From Phycisphaerae bacterium (GTDB lineage Bacteria; Planctomycetota; Phycisphaerae; JAAYCJ01), in the NCBI GenBank assembly GCA_015486815.1, contig WFQY01000147.1, positions 1-8,346 on the forward strand: 8,346 nt of DNA, read 5' to 3'. Below the pieces are notes generated by a model, which saw only the letters and a list, made by a program, of their open reading frames with translations, searched no databases and was not told the DNA's origin. Positions 1-6,119 of this stretch are shown here, in pieces; the stretch's first letter is position 1, and every line of letters starts with the position of its first letter. The translations under genes were made by a program, and so were the position numbers.

Positions 1-610
1 AGATTGCAAATCTGATTTTCGTCATATTATTTTTGAAATATTGCTTTTCATATTTTTTAAGCTCTTCGGATAATAATTTTTTAACCCTTCTATTGTGCTC
101 TGAATTATCGGAAAGCAAAATCAGCCAAACAATCGTATCACCTCTCAATAATTTGTCCGCAATGTTCCGCCGAATCGGCGAAGATGCTATTTGACGCACG
201 GACGATACCGATAAGCTATCGACATAAACGGTTCCTTCGCACTGTGATGATGACGGAAATCGAACAATAACCAACGGCAACGATAGCTTGAGGCGTTTGA
301 GATTATCCCATACGGACTTTATCGATTCGTCGGCATTTGCCATTTGTGATATGTCAATGCGTTTGCAAACTATGAGCGAATTATTCTCTAACTTGTCCAG
401 AAGAGCGAGGGCGTGTTTTTGCCGATTGGAAAAATGCTTTTCGTAAAACACCAATACCTGATAGGTATCGGGCGTCCATCGAAATAAGGCATATTGAAAA
501 ACGGGGGTACTACAAGCAGATGCGGATTGAACCATAATCAAATTCACCAATACCGCCTTCGATAAAATAGCATACAATATGATTCTGCTGTTCATTACAC
601 ACTTGCTCAT
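1..610 (-). CDS. Secreted/lipoprotein-like hypothetical protein, 3' end beyond the window
   Basis: The reverse strand is open from an ATG at 610-608 to the left edge (203 codons, no stop), so the carboxyl end is missing. The product begins with a short polar stretch, then a hydrophobic segment (about residues 10-28) ending in ASAC at residues 30-33. This fits either signal peptidase I cleavage or a non-canonical lipobox with Cys33 as the lipidated residue. The mature part opens CSTPVFQYALFRW, a pattern I recall from conserved planctomycete proteins of unknown function, continues with mixed alpha/beta sequence (TYQVLVFYEKHF) and ends in a Lys-rich helix. A second in-frame ATG at 595-593 is a possible start; it would leave a cleaner signal peptide. 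The upstream ribosome-binding site is weak. It is divergent from the AraC gene and separated from it by a repeat element, so a link to the glycan locus is doubtful. Function not recognised. Confidence 0.8.
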   Translation of the reverse strand, partial: MSKCVMNSRIILYAILSKAVLVNLIMVQSASACSTPVFQYALFRWTPDTYQVLVFYEKHFSNRQKHALALLDKLENNSLIVCKRIDISQMANADESIKSVWDNLKRLKLSLPLVIVRFPSSSQCEGTVYVDSLSVSSVRQIASSPIRRNIADKLLRGDTIVWLILLSDNSEHNRRVKKLLSEELKKYEKQYFKNNMTKIRFAI

Positions 611-631
611 ACGACATTTTCCGTTTATTAT

Positions 632-637
632 ATTATA
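632..637 (-). promoter_or_regulatory. Candidate -10 box for the leftward gene
   Basis: Read on the minus strand, a perfect TATAAT lies 21 bases upstream of the ATG at 610, which would give a short leader. I see no convincing -35 hexamer at 16-18 bases, so this rests on the -10 match alone in AT-rich sequence. Confidence 0.25.
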
Positions 638-710
638 GAACGCTTTTCATAAGTAAATGTTAAAAATACTCAAACTGACCGATTTGGCGTAAAACGATTT
701 ATTCCTATCG

Positions 711-810
711 CGTCATTCCGCACGGAACGTAGTGAAGATGCGGAATCCATTTGGTCGGTGAGAGTATGGATTCTCGCACCAACGGCATCTTCGACTTTCG
801 CGGGAATGAT
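711..810. repeat. Nested palindrome core (TCATTCC...GGAATGA type)
   Basis: Inside the larger element three nested complementary pairs are visible: TCATTCC 713-719 with GGAATGA 803-809, GAAGATGC 734-741 with GCATCTTC 785-792, and GAATCCAT 743-750 with ATGGATTC 766-773. A further local hairpin pairs ATTCCGCA (715-722) with TGCGGAAT (739-746). This resembles the widespread interspersed palindromes starting CGTCATTCC found in many bacterial genomes. It would fold into a long cruciform or RNA hairpin, and may be an independent repeat inside the outer inverted repeat. Confidence 0.6.
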
Positions 811-818
811 AGCTTGTG

Positions 819-824
819 TATAAT
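819..824 (+). promoter_or_regulatory. Candidate outward -10 box inside the repeat, facing the AraC gene
   Basis: A perfect TATAAT lies in the right arm of the repeat element, 69 bases before the AraC start codon. No good -35 box is seen at 17 bases (TTTCGC at 796-801 is poor). If used, the element itself would drive the regulator gene. Confidence 0.2.
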
Positions 825-893
825 TATTGGTAAATAAAGAGTTATGCAAAGACATTAACTAAAATCGGTCAGTTTTAGTAAAAATAGAAAGTT

Positions 894-1775
894 ATGGATA
901 ACACCTGCATATTATACGAAGAAGACGAAAACGGAATAGAGGTACATAGAGTCTCTCCCAAGTACCGTGGGCTGAAAGACAAATACGGCTTGGTTCTGTT
1001 AGCGGGCAATCGCAGACAGGTTACAGGCCCCGCAAAATTAAAGCCTCGCTATTATGAATTTTATAGCATATCTCATCTATTAGAAGGCGAAGGATTTTTC
1101 TGGCTCGAGAGTATAAAAAAGCCGACAACGATAAAGGCAGGTCAAGTAGCGATAATCACACCATATACAATAAATTCCTATGGTAGCTACGATGGCGAAT
1201 ATGTGGAATTGATGGTTTTATTTACCGGTCCGATCGCAGACTACTTTCGTGATAAAGGGATAATCGCAAGTGGCATTTGGGAAATGGGAACATATCCGAG
1301 ATTAAATCGAATTATAGAACTTGCGATGAACCCTGCCACAAACTCTCAGCTGCGTGCGGTAATTGAATTTCAAAAGATATTGCTCGATCTGTCCGAAGAA
1401 AAGTGGTTGGTTGATTCAAAGGGTGAATATCCGCGCGTAATGAATCTAATCAGGGACATTCAGGATAACAAACAAAAATGGTGGACGGTAAAGGAAATGG
1501 CGGAATATTGCAGAATGAGTGAGACATATTTTCGGAAAATATTTCAAAAATATACAGGCAGCTCACCGAAAGCATACCTTGAGCACAGTAAAATAAGGCA
1601 AGCAGCGGAAATGCTTTGCCAGAAAAATCTTACAATCGCAGAAGTCGCATATTATTTAGGCTATCGCGATCCCTATCACTTCAGCAGGCGTTTTAAGCAG
1701 ATAACAGGCCTATCTCCTACTAATTATCGGGAAACATTCAAACTTCATCACAATCTTATAGACAATGAACAGTAG
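894..1775 (+). CDS. AraC-family transcriptional regulator with cupin sensor domain
   Basis: The 293-residue protein has the usual AraC-type length and layout. Residues about 45-125 form a beta-rich, cupin-like ligand domain (YYEFYSISHLLEGEGFFW, then KAGQVAIITPYTINSYG). Residues about 195-283 carry the two helix-turn-helix units: WWTVKEMAEYCRMSETYFRKIF, here split as WWTVKEMAEYC (196-206) and MSETYFRKIF (208-217), then TIAEVAYYLGYRDPYHFSRRF (247-267) followed by the family signature TGLSPTNYRE (271-280). Such proteins usually bind a sugar and activate nearby catabolic genes. The start is fixed by an in-frame TAG at 885-887; the first ATG after it is at 894, though its ribosome-binding site (AGAAAG) is weak and close. 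The inverted-repeat element ends 13 bases upstream, so its promoter may have been altered. Direct repeats 30 bases downstream of the stop suggest it controls the next genes. The ligand is not known. Confidence 0.93.
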   Translation: MDNTCILYEEDENGIEVHRVSPKYRGLKDKYGLVLLAGNRRQVTGPAKLKPRYYEFYSISHLLEGEGFFWLESIKKPTTIKAGQVAIITPYTINSYGSYDGEYVELMVLFTGPIADYFRDKGIIASGIWEMGTYPRLNRIIELAMNPATNSQLRAVIEFQKILLDLSEEKWLVDSKGEYPRVMNLIRDIQDNKQKWWTVKEMAEYCRMSETYFRKIFQKYTGSSPKAYLEHSKIRQAAEMLCQKNLTIAEVAYYLGYRDPYHFSRRFKQITGLSPTNYRETFKLHHNLIDNEQ

Positions 1776-1805
1776 CTATTTTACCCCGTATATGTTCCGA
1801 TAATG

Positions 1806-1838
1806 AGTTTCGTTTTTGTCATCAAATAGTTTCGTTTT
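1806..1838 (+). promoter_or_regulatory. Direct-repeat candidate AraC-type operator
   Basis: AGTTTCGTTTT occurs twice, at 1806-1816 and 1828-1838, 22 bases start to start, about two helical turns. Flanking bases are also partly shared (ATGAGTTTCGTTTTTGTCAT against ATAGTTTCGTTTTATCCAT). Direct half-sites about 21 bases apart are the known arrangement at araI1-I2, where each half-site binds one regulator subunit. The pair sits immediately downstream of an AraC-family gene and upstream of a secreted-protein gene, ending 5 bases before a possible -35 box, the position expected for activation through contact with RNA polymerase. The repeat is seen; the binding is inferred. Confidence 0.5.
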
Positions 1839-1843
1839 ATCCA

Positions 1844-1872
1844 TTTACTAAAAAAGCAGTTATGGTTAGAGT
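1844..1872 (+). promoter_or_regulatory. Weak candidate -35/-10 promoter of the PEP-CTERM gene
   Basis: TTTACT (1844-1849) and TAGAGT (1867-1872) are separated by 17 bases. Both hexamers are poor, as expected for a promoter that needs an activator, and the direct repeats lie just upstream. It would give a leader of about 50 bases before the ATG at 1930. Confidence 0.25.
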
Positions 1873-1913
1873 TAAGAGTAGAGAATGGGTTTTAATAAGT
1901 CGTATTTTTTTAA

Positions 1914-1922
1914 GGAAAGGAG
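1914..1922 (+). promoter_or_regulatory. Shine-Dalgarno that sets the start at 1930
   Basis: GGAAAGGAG lies 7 bases before the ATG at 1930. An in-frame ATG at 1885 has no such site and would put 15 polar and charged residues ahead of the signal peptide, so 1930 is preferred. Confidence 0.75.
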
Positions 1923-1929
1923 AATCGCG

Positions 1930-2328
1930 ATGAAAAAGATGAGTTTTGTTTTGGTGTTGTTGTGTGTTGGTGGAGTACAGGCGGTTACTTTTAATTGGAA
2001 TGGTGGTACAGGTAACTGGTCGGATTACAATTGGAATGGAGGCAGTGCTTCCCTTGGATCGCCCCTACCCCCTACTTGTGAAGCAGTCAATATCTCCGGT
2101 AGTGATAGTGTAGTAAGTTTTTACAGTTTGTCTCTGGACGACAATAATAACAACAATCCTGTTGTTACTGTTTCCAATGGAGCAACATTGAATGCTGGAA
2201 ACGCTATTTGGATAGCCGACGATGTGGGCTCTAACGGAACGCTGAAAGTTCTTAGCGGTGGAACGGTTAATATTAGCAGTCTGCTTGATGTAGGTAATGG
2301 TCCGGGAGCAGGCCAGACAGCGATGTAG
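1930..2328 (+). CDS. N-terminal fragment of the broken PEP-CTERM protein
   Basis: This 132-residue frame starts MKKMSFVLVLLCVGGVQA, a clear signal peptide with cleavage expected after QA at residue 18. The mature part starts with FNWNGGTGNWSDYNWNGG, a Trp/Asn/Gly motif common at the start of secreted autotransporter-like beta-repeat proteins, where it reads roughly 'W.G.TG.W...NW'. Further on come short beta-strand repeats (VTVSNGATLNAGNAIWIAD, then NGTLKVLSGGTVN). A run of Asn codons (DDNNNNNP) lies near the middle. On its own the product would be secreted but lack any anchor. Confidence 0.7.
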   Translation: MKKMSFVLVLLCVGGVQAVTFNWNGGTGNWSDYNWNGGSASLGSPLPPTCEAVNISGSDSVVSFYSLSLDDNNNNNPVVTVSNGATLNAGNAIWIADDVGSNGTLKVLSGGTVNISSLLDVGNGPGAGQTAM

Positions 2329-2405
2329 TCGTTGAAGATGCCTATATCAATGTTACCGGTGGCTGGGGTGATGTAAGAGTAGGTGTATATAATGGAACAT
2401 CTACG

Positions 2406-2813
2406 ATGACTGTTTCTGGCAATTCCAAAGTTACAATGGCAGATTCTCTTTGGCTAGGTGTCGATAACCCTCCGGATGTTCCAACGGGAACATTAACACT
2501 CAATGGTGGCCAAATTATAGTTGGCACCGACGTTGCTAATATTGCCGATAATGTCAATGATGGTGGTCAGATTTACTTCAATGACAATAGCCATCTGTAC
2601 TATAACGGAGGAGAGTTATTGGTAAGTGGTATTAGCGAAGCGGATATGCAAGGTTTTATTGATAACGGGCAAATAGTTCCGTCCATCCCGTACTCTGTAA
2701 CAACGATGACCGTTAACGGAACGGACTATACCGCTTTGGTACCCGTACCCGAGCCTGCAACTATCGGTTTGATTTTGGCAGGTTTATTCGGGTTTATCCG
2801 CAGAAGAAAATAA
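2406..2813 (+). CDS. C-terminal fragment of the broken protein, with PEP-CTERM sorting signal
   Basis: The coding stretch is open from 2298, but the first ATG is at 2406 and has no ribosome-binding site, so independent translation is unlikely. It continues the beta-repeat pattern (MTVSGNSKVT, then GTLTLNGGQIIVG) and ends with the PEP-CTERM tripartite signal: VPEPATIGL, a hydrophobic span (LILAGLFGFI) and the basic tail RRRK. In known systems this signal is recognised by an exosortase, which removes it and passes the protein to the cell surface or exopolysaccharide matrix. No exosortase gene is in this window. Confidence 0.75.
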   Translation: MTVSGNSKVTMADSLWLGVDNPPDVPTGTLTLNGGQIIVGTDVANIADNVNDGGQIYFNDNSHLYYNGGELLVSGISEADMQGFIDNGQIVPSIPYSVTTMTVNGTDYTALVPVPEPATIGLILAGLFGFIRRRK

Positions 2814-2845
2814 TGTATAAATTCTGTCTTTAATGGTGTAAAATA

Positions 2846-2900
2846 AAGATGGAGTTAGCGGGAGGGGTTGTACTCTTAGCTAACTCCATCTTGTTTATTA
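2846..2900 (+). terminator. Rho-independent terminator or attenuator hairpin
   Basis: A perfect 14-bp stem pairs AAGATGGAGTTAGC (2846-2859) with GCTAACTCCATCTT (2879-2892), with a 19-base loop and a T-rich tail (TTGTTTATT). It stands 32 bases after the PEP-CTERM gene stop and 64 bases before the start of its paralogue, on the same strand. It probably ends most transcripts of the first gene and may let a fraction read into the following operon. Confidence 0.7.
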
Positions 2901-2944
2901 TTGGCGTGCACAATACAGAATTCGGATTGCTCTTATGTGATTCT

Positions 2945-2949
2945 GGAGG
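2945..2949 (+). promoter_or_regulatory. Shine-Dalgarno that sets the start at 2957
   Basis: GGAGG lies 7 bases before the ATG at 2957. The same frame is open upstream to an ATG at 2849, but that start lies inside the terminator stem, has no ribosome-binding site and would bury the signal peptide behind 36 residues. Confidence 0.75.
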
Positions 2950-2956
2950 TATTAGT

Positions 2957-3910
2957 ATGTCTGTCTCGAAATGTCTTTCCGTATTTTGTTCCGTCTTAAT
3001 TATTGCCAGCTTTGCCTGTACAATCGTAAGGGGTGATATTGAAAATAACGAGAGTTCAACTCAGACAGGTGCAGTTTATGAGTGGACAGGCCAAACTGGC
3101 GATGGTAGCTGGAACAATCCTAAAAATTGGAAAGTAACAGGCTCGGAAAAAGGCTGGAAGTATCCGAACGAAGAATTCAAGAATAATTATACGAATCAGG
3201 ATTGCATCGCCATCAATATCAAAAATGGTGATACGGTAAAGGCTTATAGTTTAGCGATCGATGGCAAACGAGGTGGTTCGACTACGAATGTTTTAACAAT
3301 AGCAAATAGGAGTACTCTTAAACTCGGCAATGCGTTATATATCGCAGATTATGAGAAGACCAACGGAACGGTAAAAGTTATTGGCGGTAGTACGCTTGAA
3401 GTAAAAAAGCTCATTGATATTGGTAATTGGTCGGGCAAAAACAGCAAAGCGAAGCTTATCATTTCCGACTCGACGCTTAAGGTTGGAAATTTCAAGGGCT
3501 ATAGTATTCGGATTGCAGTCGGAACGACTTCGGAGATGACGGTCTCGGGCAATTCGAAAGTAACGACAACGGGCGATATGCGTATTGCGGATGGTGGTTA
3601 TGACGGTAAGCTAATCGTTAATGGCGGTGAGATTACCATTGGCGGAAGTATTATCTTCGGCGTAGGGACAAGCGAGGGTAAAGCGTACGTATATATGAAT
3701 GGCGGTCAGCTAAAAGCGGAAAATCTTGTATTTCATCTTAAAGATGCAAAGATCGTCTTTACTGGCGGAAAGTTAATGGTCAACAGCAAAAATATTCCAG
3801 CGGATAAGCTAAAACAGCTTATCGATTCGGGAAGAATTGACGTAAGTGGTGCGCCAAACGGATATAAAATAATCAACGTTGACGGATATACAACTTTGGT
3901 CGCTAAATAG
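2957..3910 (+). CDS. Secreted beta-repeat protein, paralogue of the PEP-CTERM gene but without the anchor
   Basis: The 317-residue product has a signal peptide (hydrophobic core about residues 7-24, cleavage expected near RG at 25-26), then a WTGQTGDGSWNNPKNW motif (about residues 43-58) and short repeated beta-strand units such as NGTVKVIGGSTLEV and GKLIVNGGEITIGG. It aligns along its length with the broken gene just upstream: shared points include the Trp/Asn start motif, GNA.(Y/W)IAD, L(I/L)D(I/V)GN, MTVSGNSKVT and a closing segment with VDGYTTLVAK here against VNGTDYTALV there. The paralogue goes on from that point into its PEP-CTERM tail, whereas this protein stops. It should therefore be released, or held by another partner. 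It is the first gene of a tight operon with a GH112 phosphorylase 18 bases downstream. A weak TTGTTT (2891-2896) / TACAGA (2914-2919) pair could be a promoter. Function unknown; carbohydrate or matrix binding is a guess. Confidence 0.82.
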   Translation: MSVSKCLSVFCSVLIIASFACTIVRGDIENNESSTQTGAVYEWTGQTGDGSWNNPKNWKVTGSEKGWKYPNEEFKNNYTNQDCIAINIKNGDTVKAYSLAIDGKRGGSTTNVLTIANRSTLKLGNALYIADYEKTNGTVKVIGGSTLEVKKLIDIGNWSGKNSKAKLIISDSTLKVGNFKGYSIRIAVGTTSEMTVSGNSKVTTTGDMRIADGGYDGKLIVNGGEITIGGSIIFGVGTSEGKAYVYMNGGQLKAENLVFHLKDAKIVFTGGKLMVNSKNIPADKLKQLIDSGRIDVSGAPNGYKIINVDGYTTLVAK

Positions 3911-3928
3911 AAAGAGAGAGGAACAGCA

Positions 3929-6097
3929 ATGGGACGAGTTACCCTGCCCGGCGAAACAGGCGTAGAAGATATAGCTCTGGACTTAGCAAAAAAATGGAAG
4001 GCGGACGTTATTCGCGATAGCGACGGAACTCAGCTATCGGAAAAATTACTCTCATCGGATTTTATCATATATTCTACTATATGCCTCGTAAGAGCTGAGC
4101 AAAAATATCCCAAGCAACATCCCGAACATCTGCCCCAGAAGTTTCTTATGTCCGAGCCAATGGCTGCCCGCTCGAATGTTCTCGAAATCGACCCGATAGA
4201 AAATTATTTTCACGAAAAATACAAACTCGATACGCTTCACGACCCCAAAGATTGGTGGCAGGTATTTGACAGGACAGCCAGCCAAGAAGTGCCAAAAGAT
4301 AAATGGAAATTTGACGAAAAAAGCGGACGGGTAAAGATAAAAGACACCATCCCCTATCATATCTACACTGTCAATTTTCTCGTCTGGCAGATATGGGATT
4401 CAACCTCGATGTATAATCATCTGACGAATAACTGGACGGGTCCGCATATCGTCAGCATCGACCCTTATCATAAACAAGCCCGCGAACATTTGATGAAATT
4501 TTTCGATAATTGGCTCGAAACGCATAAGCATACCGATGTCGTCAGATTGACAACACTCGCTTATCATTTTACGCTTGATTCCGACAAAAATGGGAAAGAT
4601 AAATTTCGCGACTGGACGGGATATACCGATACCGTGAGTATTCCCGCATTACTCGATTTTGAAAAGCAGTTTGGCTATCGGCTTTGCTCGGAAGATTTCG
4701 TAGATAAAGGATATTATAATGCGACACATCGCGTTCCATCAAAACGCTGGCGAGACTGGATGGCGTTTATTCATAATTTCGTAATCGAATTCGGTAAAGA
4801 ATTGGTCGAAAAAATTCATCGAGCGGGCAAAAAGGCAGCGATTTTTCAGGGCGATCATTGGATAGGTGTCGAGCCGTTCAGGCCGAAATTTCCGGAGATG
4901 AAAATAGATATAAATATCGGTGCCTGCGAAGACGGAGTAGCACTCAGGCGCATAGGCGATTCACCTTGGAACGAGACAAAGGAAATAAGATTATACCCGT
5001 ACTTTTTTCCCGATGTATTCAGCGAGGGCGGTAATCCGGTAGAAGAATCGATAAATAACTGGGTAAAAATTCGCAGAGCGATGATTCGAAAACCTGTCGA
5101 TAGAATAGGCTACGGCGGTTATCTGAGTTTAGCTTATAAGTTTCCCGATTTTATCAAACACGTAAGCTGGCTTTGCGATGATTTCAGACAGATACGCGAG
5201 AAAAGTGCCGGCAAACCCTCGCAGACCGCGCCGATAAAAGTAGCAGTACTTAACGCATGGGGAAAATTGCGTTCGTGGATAAACAATTTCACACCCGATC
5301 AGCATTTCTTCGTTAAGCGTCCCGATGTAATCGCAGTGGCAGGTTCATATCTTCTTGAATGCCTTTCCGGACTGCCTGTTGAAATAGAATTTATTAGCTT
5401 CGACGATATTCTTCGTTCGGGCATTCCGTCTGATATTTCGGTAATTATAAACGATGGCCTCGCTAATACCGCGTGGAGTGGCGATAGCTATTGGAAGGAG
5501 CCTACTATCGTATCAGCGATAAGAAAATTCGTTGACACTGGCGGCGGGTTTATCGGAGTACAACAACCAAGCGCTATTCATTATCAGGGCAGATTCTTTC
5601 AGCTATTTGATGTATTTGGGGCTGACAAAGAAATCGGTGCAACAGTTACCAGAGCAATGATAAAAGCTGACAGGACAGATAAGCATTTTATTCTCGACGA
5701 TGATTTAGCTGACATCGATTTTGGTATCGAGCGTAGCTATGTTTATCCAACTGATGAAAATTTGCAGATATTAAAAGATAACGGACTGCATATTCTGCTC
5801 GCTGCCAACAAGTATGGCAGTGGAAGAGCAGTCTATATTGTAGGCTTACCATTTTCGCTGACCAACAGCCGATTACTCCATCGTGCGATTTTCTGGTCAG
5901 CGGGAAAGGAAAAAGACATTATGCGGTGGTTTTCGAGTAATAAAAATACTGATTGCGCATATTGGCCTGATAGTAAAAGTCTAATTGTTGTCAATAGCAC
6001 AGGCGAAAAACAAACGACAACCGTATATGACGGCGATGGAAAAAAATTCAAGGACGTTGTGCTTGAACCTTATGAAAGTAAATGGTTTAACATCTAA
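3929..6097 (+). CDS. gnpA: GH112 beta-galactoside phosphorylase (galacto-/lacto-N-biose phosphorylase family)
   Basis: This 722-residue protein is close to the family's usual length (about 720-750). Family enzymes split Gal-beta-1,3-GlcNAc or Gal-beta-1,3-GalNAc with phosphate, giving alpha-galactose 1-phosphate and the N-acetylhexosamine; some members instead act on Gal-beta-1,4-rhamnose. Visible landmarks, from my knowledge of the Bifidobacterium enzyme: GRVTLPGE (2-9), ADVIRDSDGT (25-34), MYNHLTNNW (161-169), DVVRLTT (203-209), EDFVDKGYYN (255-264), GDHWIG (308-313), YFFPDVFSEGG (358-368) and RIGYGGYLSLA (392-402). Asp309 of GDHWIG aligns by eye with the proposed general acid Asp313 of that enzyme. 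Residues about 1-430 form the TIM barrel, about 434-660 the glutamine-amidotransferase-like middle domain (KVAVLNAWG, FVDTGGGFIGV), and the rest a small beta domain. There is no signal peptide, so it acts in the cytoplasm. GAGGA at 3918-3922 is its ribosome-binding site in reverse-complement-free reading GAGGA; gaps of 18 and 22 bases to its neighbours indicate an operon. Exact substrate undecided. Confidence 0.93.
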   Translation: MGRVTLPGETGVEDIALDLAKKWKADVIRDSDGTQLSEKLLSSDFIIYSTICLVRAEQKYPKQHPEHLPQKFLMSEPMAARSNVLEIDPIENYFHEKYKLDTLHDPKDWWQVFDRTASQEVPKDKWKFDEKSGRVKIKDTIPYHIYTVNFLVWQIWDSTSMYNHLTNNWTGPHIVSIDPYHKQAREHLMKFFDNWLETHKHTDVVRLTTLAYHFTLDSDKNGKDKFRDWTGYTDTVSIPALLDFEKQFGYRLCSEDFVDKGYYNATHRVPSKRWRDWMAFIHNFVIEFGKELVEKIHRAGKKAAIFQGDHWIGVEPFRPKFPEMKIDINIGACEDGVALRRIGDSPWNETKEIRLYPYFFPDVFSEGGNPVEESINNWVKIRRAMIRKPVDRIGYGGYLSLAYKFPDFIKHVSWLCDDFRQIREKSAGKPSQTAPIKVAVLNAWGKLRSWINNFTPDQHFFVKRPDVIAVAGSYLLECLSGLPVEIEFISFDDILRSGIPSDISVIINDGLANTAWSGDSYWKEPTIVSAIRKFVDTGGGFIGVQQPSAIHYQGRFFQLFDVFGADKEIGATVTRAMIKADRTDKHFILDDDLADIDFGIERSYVYPTDENLQILKDNGLHILLAANKYGSGRAVYIVGLPFSLTNSRLLHRAIFWSAGKEKDIMRWFSSNKNTDCAYWPDSKSLIVVNSTGEKQTTTVYDGDGKKFKDVVLEPYESKWFNI

Positions 6098-6119
6098 AAT
6101 AAGCGAGAAAGGATGCAAT

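Larger units (their letters stand above)
667..880. repeat. 214-bp MITE-like inverted-repeat element
   Basis: The ends are 19-bp inverted repeats, 667-685 and 862-880, with one mismatch; the shared 14-bp core is AAACTGACCGATTT (672-685) and its complement (862-875). Both ends finish in TA when read outward, which would suit a TA target duplication as made by Tc1/mariner or IS630 transposases, although TA ends also arise simply from the palindrome. The element encodes no credible protein; a 61-codon open frame on its minus strand is a by-product of the palindromes. It fills most of the gap between two divergent genes and its right end lies 13 bases before the AraC start codon. A mobile origin is an inference: only one copy is in view and no transposase is present. 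Confidence 0.65.
1930..2813 (+). pseudogene. PEP-CTERM surface beta-repeat protein gene, broken by one frameshift
   Basis: Two consecutive open frames make one protein of about 294 residues when joined. The first runs 1930-2328 and ends at TAG 2326-2328; the second is open from 2298 in the frame one base back (a TAA at 2295-2297 precedes it) to the stop at 2811-2813. The switch must fall within 2298-2325 and equals the loss of one base (or gain of two). The join is supported by the downstream paralogue (2957-3910), which aligns through the junction in a single frame: LLDVGN here matches LIDIGN there, and MTVSGNSKVT after the break occurs identically in both. No slippery heptamer and no ribosome-binding site for the second frame are visible, so this is more likely a recent lesion or a sequencing error than programmed recoding. 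The intact protein would be exported and sorted to the envelope by an exosortase. Confidence 0.75.

Noticed and set aside
670..855. 61-codon open frame on the minus strand
   Set aside because: It lies wholly inside the inverted-repeat element; its composition follows from the palindromes, and it has no ribosome-binding site or protein-like pattern.
1806..1838. CRISPR-like or tandem-repeat reading of the direct repeats
   Set aside because: There are only two 11-base copies with an 11-base gap, too few and too short for an array; an operator fits better.
2298..2328. Programmed -1 frameshifting as an explanation for the split gene
   Set aside because: No X-XXY-YYZ heptamer, A-rich slip site or nearby stimulatory structure was seen in the only interval where the shift can occur.
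2342..2557. 71-codon minus-strand open frame
   Set aside because: It is antisense to the well-supported PEP-CTERM coding sequence and has no start signal.
2849..2956. Upstream in-frame extension of the paralogue gene to an ATG at 2849
   Set aside because: The extension starts inside the terminator stem, lacks a ribosome-binding site and would hide the signal peptide; the ATG at 2957 with GGAGG is preferred.
4052..4360. 102-codon minus-strand open frame
   Set aside because: It is antisense to the conserved barrel domain of the GH112 gene; a shadow of its codon use.
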